Below, piece by piece: positions 57,301-64,000 of a stretch of DNA of 64,000 nt. How positions within the stretch are numbered: position 1 is the first letter of the stretch; each line of letters starts with the position of its first letter. Position numbers and translations under genes: made by a program. Below the pieces are notes generated by a model. It had not been told where the DNA came from. It saw only the letters and a list, made by a program, of their open reading frames with translations, and searched no databases. The stretch covers positions 62,001 to 126,000 of the forward strand of contig JABYQU010000056.1 of the NCBI GenBank assembly GCA_022264855.1, written 5' to 3'. This stretch comes from Lenzites betulinus (lineage: Eukaryota; Basidiomycota; Agaricomycetes; Polyporales; Polyporaceae).

Positions 57301-59642
57301 GTTGCCGCACACGGCATCGTTGGGGTACCATGGTGTCAACGTGCACGGCTCGGAAAGTCGCAACAAGTCGATGGTCGTTCACATAGACAACGCGCACGAA
57401 AACAGGAAGGTCGAGGACATCGCTCGGGAGATGATCGGCAACAGGGTCTTCCTCAACTGGCCTTTCTTGCAGGAAGGTCTGGTGTCGGCCATCTCGGACT
57501 CGCTGTTCATGTACGAGAAGCTCTCTGTCGTGCCCGGAAAGCCACCGAAGGTCGTGTCGAACCCGCATACGCCGCAAGGTCTGGGTCTGTGGAAGAGTAA
57601 GGCGGAGAAGATAGAGCGTTACTACTCGAAGCGATGCGGTGTCATCACGGGCAACATAGAAGTAATTCTTCACGTCCGTCCCTTAAAAGGTCAGTAGTAG
57701 TACGGACTACTTATGTTGACTGCGGTTCACGATTATCTCAGGTCTCAAGCGCCTCGACAACGGCGCGTTCGTCAAGGACTACGAGGGGGCTGACAAGGAG
57801 GTTGAGCAGGCTGTGCAAATGGCCGTTGCGGAAGTCTTTTCGGAAGATCCCAGGTTTGTAGAGAAGGAGCCCCCTCCCCTCTCCGAAGAGTTTCCCGAGG
57901 GCAGCAAGGTCTTCTTCCTGGGAGAACATGCCTACGGCGTCGCAGCTCAGATATCGGGGAACAACGACGACGCACTGTCCGTCATCTTGGTGGTATGTGT
58001 ACGGCTCTTTTGGTTGGGACGTTCAGCTCATCCTCCGCGCAGTTCTTCCCGACGGAGACAACCGAGAACAATCAGTTCAAGAGCGTGGTTGCGAATCGCT
58101 CGCAGAACAAATATTTCCCTTCGTTCAAGGTCTCCGAGCTCGTCGGTATATCCGGTAGGGCCCTCTCCAAGATCACGTCCAGCTTCATGGTTGTCAGTGC
58201 CGACGGCAACAAGAACAACCTGGGTCTCAGTCTGAAGTTCGAGGGCAAGGGTCTGAAGGTGATCGAGTACTCTCGCAAGGATGGCCGCTACTGGGAGTTC
58301 AGCCAGAAAGCAATTGAGCTCATCCGAGAGTACAAGGTAGGAATCTTAATATTTGAAATGAAAGGGCTATCTGACTTGTTCGCACAGGCAAAGTACCCCG
58401 AGGTCTTCGAAGTTCTGGACAGGGGAGGCGATGGTACGTATTTCAGCTTCGGGTTGCAGACTTCGCTCATTGTTGCATCAGCCATGGTCAAGGCCGGCGA
58501 TGTCTTCTCAGACGCACCGAACCCCGATGCCAAGGCGAAGGAGGTCAAGACATGGCTTAACAGCAAGGGTGTTCGTGACTTTGAGCCCGTATCGCTGTTC
58601 TGTGACCAGCTCGGCAAGGTATGTACCATACATCGAGTGAAGTTGACAATCTCACATGTGTTGTAGGCGACGGTCAAGGAGATCGAGTCGCTCGCCGATA
58701 GCTTCTCGCAGAGCAAGTCGCCCACAAACATCAAGAAGGCGATCGTCAAAGGCATCCCGCGTCAGGCCGTGCTCAAACCTTCACACGCCGTCTATCGCCT
58801 GCAGAACCAGCATTTCGCGCTGGGCGATCGCGTCATCATGGTCCAGGACTCCGGCAGCGTCCCGCTCTCGTTCAAGGGCGTCGTCGTCGGCATGAATGCC
58901 AAGTCTATGGACGTGGTGTGGGATGCGCCGTTCATGTCAGGCACTACGCTCGGCGACAGGTAAGACCTCAAAGTTCGCCCCCCATTGGCTATAAGTGACG
59001 CTCCTATCAGGTGTTCGCAGTACCGGGGATCGACCGTCGAGTTCTCCACCTGCCTCAACCTCACCAACCCGCAGTTTGTCGCATCCACCAACCCCCAGGC
59101 ACCAACTCAGCAGCAACCGAAGTCTCCGTTCAAGCCGAGGTTCGGTCCTCACCCCTCCGTGCGGCCTCCCGCCGGTCAGCTACCTGCTGCTGGGTTCAGA
59201 CCCGCACCTCCAAGGTAAGTCGATATACCCATTGCCTGACGTCGAAACTCATGGTCTTGTCAGCAATAACGGCAATGGACACGACGGCCAGAATGGCTTT
59301 GGCAACAACGGTCCCGTACACATCATGCTCAACCCGAACCGTGGACGTGGTTTTTCGCGGGGCGGACCTCCCGCCCCGGCTGTGCTTCACGCTCAGGGCC
59401 CGAACGGGCTCGCCAATGGCCATGCGAAGACACCGTCGCAGGGGAACGTCCCTGTGAACGGAAATGCTCCTGTCCCCGGGTTCCGTGGCCGTGGCCGTGG
59501 GCGCGGCTTTGAGGCTGCCAGAGGCGCCTTCATGCCTCGCGGCCGTGGAGGTGTGCCGGCCGTGGACCGTGGCCGCGGTGGCCCGCCGCGCGGCGCCCCA
59601 CGCGGCGGACGAGGCAGAGGCCAGTTCGCCGGCCCCGCTTGA
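54318..59642 (+). CDS. XRN1: 5'-3' exoribonuclease 1 (XRN1/KEM1)
   Basis: A long, intron-rich gene running to TGA at 59640-59642, roughly 1,400-1,450 residues. The start MGIPKFFRYIS is assembled from exons of 4 nt (54318-54321), 11 nt (54378-54388) and 17 nt (54441-54457), then 54507-54562. Conserved blocks include [66 protein letters not shown] and [14 protein letters not shown], all with the acidic residues that bind the two active-site metals. It degrades decapped 5'-monophosphate RNA in the cytoplasm. The C-terminal tail (59.3-59.6 kb) is Arg/Gly-rich with many GRG and RGG units. The 11 nt second exon uses a GTCTGT donor. Confidence 0.95.
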
Positions 59643-60237
59643 GCGCGACGGAAATACAGTGTTGCTTCATGGACAGCGCTCCCTGTAATTTGGTATTCTG
59701 AAGTCGTCTAGGTATCGTAGTCGCCGTGTAGACCAGCCCCTGTGCTCGTTCGCTTTCGTTGCTCGTCCGCTTTCGACCTGTGTTGTAGAGAATCTCGAGG
59801 TCCTTGCAATCAGATGGACTATTCGTGTGCGCTCATCTGGCCCGACCGACGCAAATATGAATTGTGGGTACTGCGGCTATCCCGACGGAAGTATCAGCGC
59901 AATGGACTGAACATGCACAATATTCGGAGGCATCCGAGTAGCGCGGCATACGAAGCACATCCTGGGGCGCTGTCTAGTACTGACATGTACTGACATTCCA
60001 GACGGCATTGAAATTATATACCCGCGACACGAATTCTGCCGTGCTATGATCGCAAGTACTGGTACGACTCGAGCTAACACATGCGGAACTCATGCCAAGC
60101 TCACAAGCAGCACTTCCGATATTATCTTTCGCCTTTGATCATAATTAACAGGATCTCCCGAGGATTACTATCGAGATATTACAGTCTACCTGGTATCGTG
60201 GAACCCTGCCTACAATCCTTCAGCCTCAACCTAGCCC
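59643..60237. other. intergenic region between convergent genes
   Basis: About 600 bp between the ends of XRN1 and the dehydrogenase. No gene is seen. Confidence 0.45.
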
Positions 60238-61446
60238 CTACTTGCCCAGGTGATCCGACCACGACTCGTAGCTGTCCATCTCCTCCGTCAGCGACCGGAG
60301 CTTCTCGCGAATGAGGCCAATCGAGTCCTTCCCGAGCGGGAAGTGCAGCGGCGGGCTCGACAGGCGCGAGAACTCGACGATCTTCGCGACCGCGAGCGAG
60401 GCGTCTGCGGGGGCGAGGTCCGCGGGCGTGTCTGCCTCCTTGCCCGCGCCCTTGAGGAACGCGCCGCGGAAGTTGTACACGGGCAGCGCAGGGTTCGCGT
60501 ACGCGGGGTGCTGCGGGACCATCACCATGCTCGTGTCGAGGTTGAACACGGAGGTCTTGAACGCGCCGGGCTCGATGATCGCGACCTGCGGCGGGGTGTT
60601 AGTTACACCATCAAATGGAGTATGGGCGCGGGGAGAGCTTACCTTAATGTTCCACGCGGGATCGACCTCCTTCGCGAGCGATTCGCTGAAGCCTTCAAGA
60701 GCTGAGAAAGCGCCGCACTTAGCAAGACTGACAAGGCGATATGGCTGTGAATAACACCCACCATGTTTCGTAGCAGAGTAGAAGCCGATCACGGGCACAC
60801 CCGCCTGCCCGACCATCGCGCTGTTCTGGAGGAGCAGCCCGCCCTGCGGCGTGTTTTCCTCGCGGAAGAACCTGACTGCGCGCTGCGAGACATGCACCGC
60901 GCCCCAGAAGTTGACCTCGAACAGCGGGCGCGACACATCATCCGGCACGGCCTCGTTCTCCCCGACCGCGACGTAGCCGGCGTTGTTGAACACGATGTCG
61001 ACGCGGCCGAAGGCGGCCTTGGCCTGCGCAAACGCGGCGTCGATCTCCTCGGGCTTCGTCACGTCGAGCTTCACGACGCGAAGACGGTCTGCGGGGTACT
61101 TTTTGACGAGGTCGTCGAGCGCGGAGGGTTTGCGCAGTGTTGCGACGACTTTGTCGCCGCTTTCGAGCGCTTGGATGACGGTTTCGCGGCCAAAGCCGGT
61201 GGAGGAACCGGTGACTACAGGAGAAGGTCATGATGAGCGAGCTGTAGGACACTTGAGTTCAGAGATGGACTGACTGAGCCACACACGGGGCGCAGAGGTT
61301 TGTATGGCCGGTAGATCAATTACTGGGGTTGAAGTCGCGGTGGGCGTGATTGGTGCAGATGCTCTGGAAGATGCTGATTTTGCCGAGTGGTGCGGCCTAC
61401 CCAGCTTGGCTGCGACGTTCTTGATACCTTTGATAGTTGCTCGCAT
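60238..61446 (-). CDS. short-chain dehydrogenase/reductase with possible mitochondrial presequence
   Basis: Four exons (61446-61275, 61214-60762, 60701-60643, 60585-60238) give 343 residues. The cofactor motif is ITGSSTGFGRE (TGxxxGxG form), split by the first intron after VWL. NNAGY follows at about residue 140, NSAMVGQAG holds the catalytic Ser region, and YSATKHALEGF gives the Tyr-x-x-x-Lys pair. LDVTKPEEID is the acidic adenine-site motif of classical SDRs. The first 55 residues (MRATIKGIKNVAAKLG...) are basic and Ser/Ala-rich without acids until a single Asp, which could be a mitochondrial signal. An upstream in-frame ATG at 61527 would add 27 residues. The substrate cannot be predicted. 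Confidence 0.87.
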
Positions 61447-62125
61447 TGTGGTGTTGTGGAGAGGTTGTGTGGAGGCTAGTTGTGTTTGTGCGGAAAGTTG
61501 TTGGGTTGGTGTATTTCTGCTCTCCATCGACCAGCCCTATTATATGCGCCATCCGTGTGTTCAGCATACGATGGGGAGGAACTTCGAATGTACGGTGAGG
61601 AGGTACGAAAGTGACAAAGCCGCTCAAGCAAGCAGCGTTGCAAGCGCTCGCTAATCGCTGAGGGAGAGCTTGCCCTGATCGCTTACTCAGAGATCGTCCG
61701 CTTCGCACTAGCTGCATTGGGCAGATTGTGTCTGCATAATAATCTGTAACCCGCCGTGCGACGCCTTGGGAGGATGAGTAAGTGGCCTCCTAGGCGCGCA
61801 TGAGCAAGGAACGGGAATCGTTTGGAGTGTAAGTCGTCCATCAGTGTTGTTTAAGCATTGGCGAAGTGGTGAGCGCTTCGACGGTTGTTTGTACTCAATG
61901 CTGCTCGGAGGCCCAGGAACTATAATGAGGTCGCAATGGCTGGAGGTACGGTGATGCGAGGCTCTATTCAACTATTGCATTCGCAATATCCGGATCTTAC
62001 GCTAGTGGGTCTGCTGGAACGCACTACTATGTGCCCATACATATGCATGCTCCCTGCAGAGCCATGAGAAGGATAGACTTTCGGGGGAAACTTGCTTACC
62101 TTGCGTGTCGATGAGGCGGCAAGGG
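61447..62125. other. intergenic region
   Basis: About 680 bp between two minus-strand genes. No gene is seen. Confidence 0.45.
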
Positions 62126-62943
62126 TCACACCGCCCAGTCCCGTACGGCATCGATGAGACGAAGAACAGCCTCGTGCTCTCGCCAGAAATGCGACGCGCC
62201 AGCGATCTTGACAACCTCAAGCTTTCCATTCCCTTCCGAGCCGCCTGCCTTCTGCTGTGATCGAGATTCCTGAAGCCCCTTTGCCCAAGAATCATAGCTA
62301 TCGACTGCGGTGAAATTGTCATCGTCCCCATATATGATGAGTATCTTCGACTTCAGGTCCTTCACCAGGGTCTGCAGGGCGGCGGTGTACCGGTGAGTGT
62401 GGAATGCGGTGAGCCAATGACGAGGGCCGAGGGGATATGATATGAGTATATGCGATGTTTCCAGGTCTGATAGTACGGGATGCATGGACGCGATCAGCGA
62501 GCCGTGCGAGTATCCCTACCATGGTATGTGAGCAGACGAATGCGGCGCGAAGTTGCTTGCTTACGAGGAGTACGAGTTTAGTTAGGTCCGGAGTGGTTGA
62601 CCTTGCCCACTGCACGAGTTCCTTCAGGTCCTCGACTTCTTGGGCCCCGGTAAGAGAGGCCCATCCTTTGGAGTTCCCAACCCCGCGTGAATTGTATCGG
62701 AGCACGTCATACCCGCGCTCTAGCAGAGGTTCGGTCACGATCTGGAGCACCCTGTTATGTTTATGTAGTCCCTTGACCCGAAGTTGAAAATAGCACTTAC
62801 GGGTCGTTCAGTCTACCACCCAGCCATGACCAGGGATGAAGGCAAACCGCGAGTTTCTTCGAACTTGCCTCCGGCGAGCTGGACCGCAAGAGCACGTATT
62901 CCAGTTGGGTACCGGAGGGCAGATGGACGATCTCACGAGACAT
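62126..62943 (-). CDS. alpha/beta-hydrolase superfamily protein
   Basis: Three exons (62943-62801, 62751-62565, 62515-62126) give 239 residues. CLHPWSWLGGRLNDP lies near residue 40 in place of the usual HGxxG. Then come YDVLRYNSRGVGNSKG, the nucleophile elbow LGYSHGSLIAS (Ser), ILIIYGDDDNFT (acid) and AGASHFWREHE (His). This is the small dienelactone-hydrolase-like/serine-esterase layout found in fungi and bacteria; the substrate is unknown. There is no signal peptide, so it is likely cytosolic. The start at 62943 gives MSREIVHLPSG, which matches the usual short N-terminal strand. Divergent from the methyltransferase gene across 308 bp. Confidence 0.82.
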
Positions 62944-63251
62944 CTTGCGACCCACAGAGCCCAAGATACAGCACACAATGCAGACCCGCAGAGCCTCTCG
63001 GGTGAATGGAATGTCCTGAGTTAGAGCGGCGACCAACGAGCAGGAGGTGGTCCACAGTAAAGCGGCTCCGGGAACATCGGAGAATCGGGCGCTCATCTTG
63101 AATCGGCATATCGGCCACATCGAGATTGTGCAGTTCGGAGGATGCATCTAGGCGCTCATACAAGTACTTCAGCGTTCCCGGACGGTGGACCTCAGATACA
63201 ATCGACGACCACCGTATCTCCAACGCTTGCGGGTCCTCCGTTGATAGAGAT
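62944..63251. promoter_or_regulatory. divergent promoter region
   Basis: 308 bp between the starts of the alpha/beta-hydrolase (minus) and the methyltransferase (plus), so both promoters must lie here. No clear TATA box is seen. Confidence 0.4.
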
Positions 63252-64000
63252 ATGGTGCACAATCCTACTATGGCGCTCGACGAGCCCCCGAATTTCCCTC
63301 CCGATCTCGACATCCACCCCCTCGCGAGCGCGACATCTGACGCGGACGCGCGTTTCGATTCTGCCGCGCAGGAAGACGCCATAAAGACGTATGGCATCGC
63401 GGGGCGTATCTGGTGGGCTCTCTCAATCGCTATCGTTACCTCACGTCGTACTTATGCGGCATTTGCACATCTAGGGAGGCATCTCACGCGATGCTCGCGT
63501 ATCTTGATCCCGCCTCGCCCCTGGAGTTCGACCCTCCTCCACCGACGGTCGAGCACGATCTCGCCCGCAGTGGACGGGCCATAACTGCCATAGAGCTCGG
63601 ATCCGGGACCGGCTTCGTTGCTGCGCGGGTTGCGCAATGGCTCTGCCCTGAGCGCGATCTGCTCATCGTCTCCGATCTCCCCGACGTCTGTCCAATGCTG
63701 CAAGAGAATCTGCGCGAATGCCGCGCTGTCCAGGTCCGCCCGCTGGCATGGGGCTCTCCGGAGCATGTGCACGCTATTTCAGAGGAACTCTTGCCGCCGG
63801 ACAGTGACAAGTCTCCAACGCGCCTCACCCATATTCTCTGCAGCGACCTCGTATGTCCCCGACCTCTGCAGCGCTCGAGCCCTGTCCGACCCGTCCCGCT
63901 CCGATAGATATACTTTCCTGCGCTGCTCGCACCGCTGCTACGCTCTTTGCTTCAGCTTACCTCCTTCCCATTCGTCGATGAAACCTCCCCTGAGCCGGCA
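63252..64000 (+). CDS. METTL21/EFM-type lysine methyltransferase, 3' end beyond window
   Basis: Exons 63252-63412, 63475-63850 and 63908-64000 (open to the end) give the first 209 residues. Seen in order: a fungal N-terminal arm ending TYGIAGRIWEASHAMLAYLDP, motif I AIELGSGTGFVAA (SAM binding), ERDLLIVSDLPDV (motif II acid), and LTHILCSDLIYFPALLAPLL, the post-I/motif IV block with D-x-Y-F-P split by an intron. This is the seven-beta-strand methyltransferase group 16 (METTL21, yeast EFM enzymes), which methylates lysines in elongation factors or chaperones. The specific target cannot be told. The gene is incomplete because the window ends. Confidence 0.82.

Overview
The window is nuclear DNA from a filamentous basidiomycete, most likely an Agaricomycete of the Polyporales type (inference). 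Coding regions are moderately GC-rich. Almost every gene is split by 50-70 bp GT-AG introns, often with tiny exons. Agaricomycete-typical families are present: FunK1 kinases, UstYa-like (DUF3328) proteins, multi-pass 7TM-like proteins and multiplied glutathione transferases. There are no rRNA, tRNA or CRISPR features that I can support.

Layout. 0-16 kb: a SUR7/PalI-like membrane protein, a 2.9 kb gene-poor stretch with a decayed inverted repeat, a convergent pair of RNA/translation genes (TMA46-like CCCH protein and CWC2 splicing factor), a Zn2Cys6 transcription factor, and a long low-complexity protein with a Whi5/Nrm1-like motif. 16.5-23.4 kb: one FunK1 kinase gene cut in two places by two almost identical 1.9 kb DNA elements lying in opposite orientation. 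Each has 10 bp terminal inverted repeats and a 2 bp target duplication, and each carries a captured fragment of a multi-membrane-span host gene. Removing both elements, each with one copy of its duplication, restores an uninterrupted reading frame of about 914 codons. 24-29.4 kb: a truncated Rad51-paralogue-like gene head stopping at a dispersed repeat, a 3'-5' exonuclease, and a large unrecognised gene.

30-49 kb is an accessory region: three serine alpha/beta-hydrolases of the proline-iminopeptidase type, two UstYa-like proteins, a PrpF-type isomerase, three genes for tiny secreted peptides (45-50 residues, same layout, TATA box upstream), a 7TM-like gene with a frame break, a single-span membrane protein and two adjacent glutathione transferases. 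UstYa proteins with peptidases, GSTs and small secreted peptides make this a candidate peptide-derived metabolite locus. That is inference from gene content only.

49.5-64 kb returns to conserved genes: GMP synthase, a decayed second FunK1 gene, the cytoplasmic exoribonuclease XRN1 (whose start is built from exons of 4, 11 and 17 nt), a short-chain dehydrogenase, an alpha/beta hydrolase, and the start of a METTL21/EFM-type methyltransferase that runs off the end.

All gene models were read by eye from splice signals and reading-frame continuity. Exon joins were checked arithmetically for most genes. No database search was possible.
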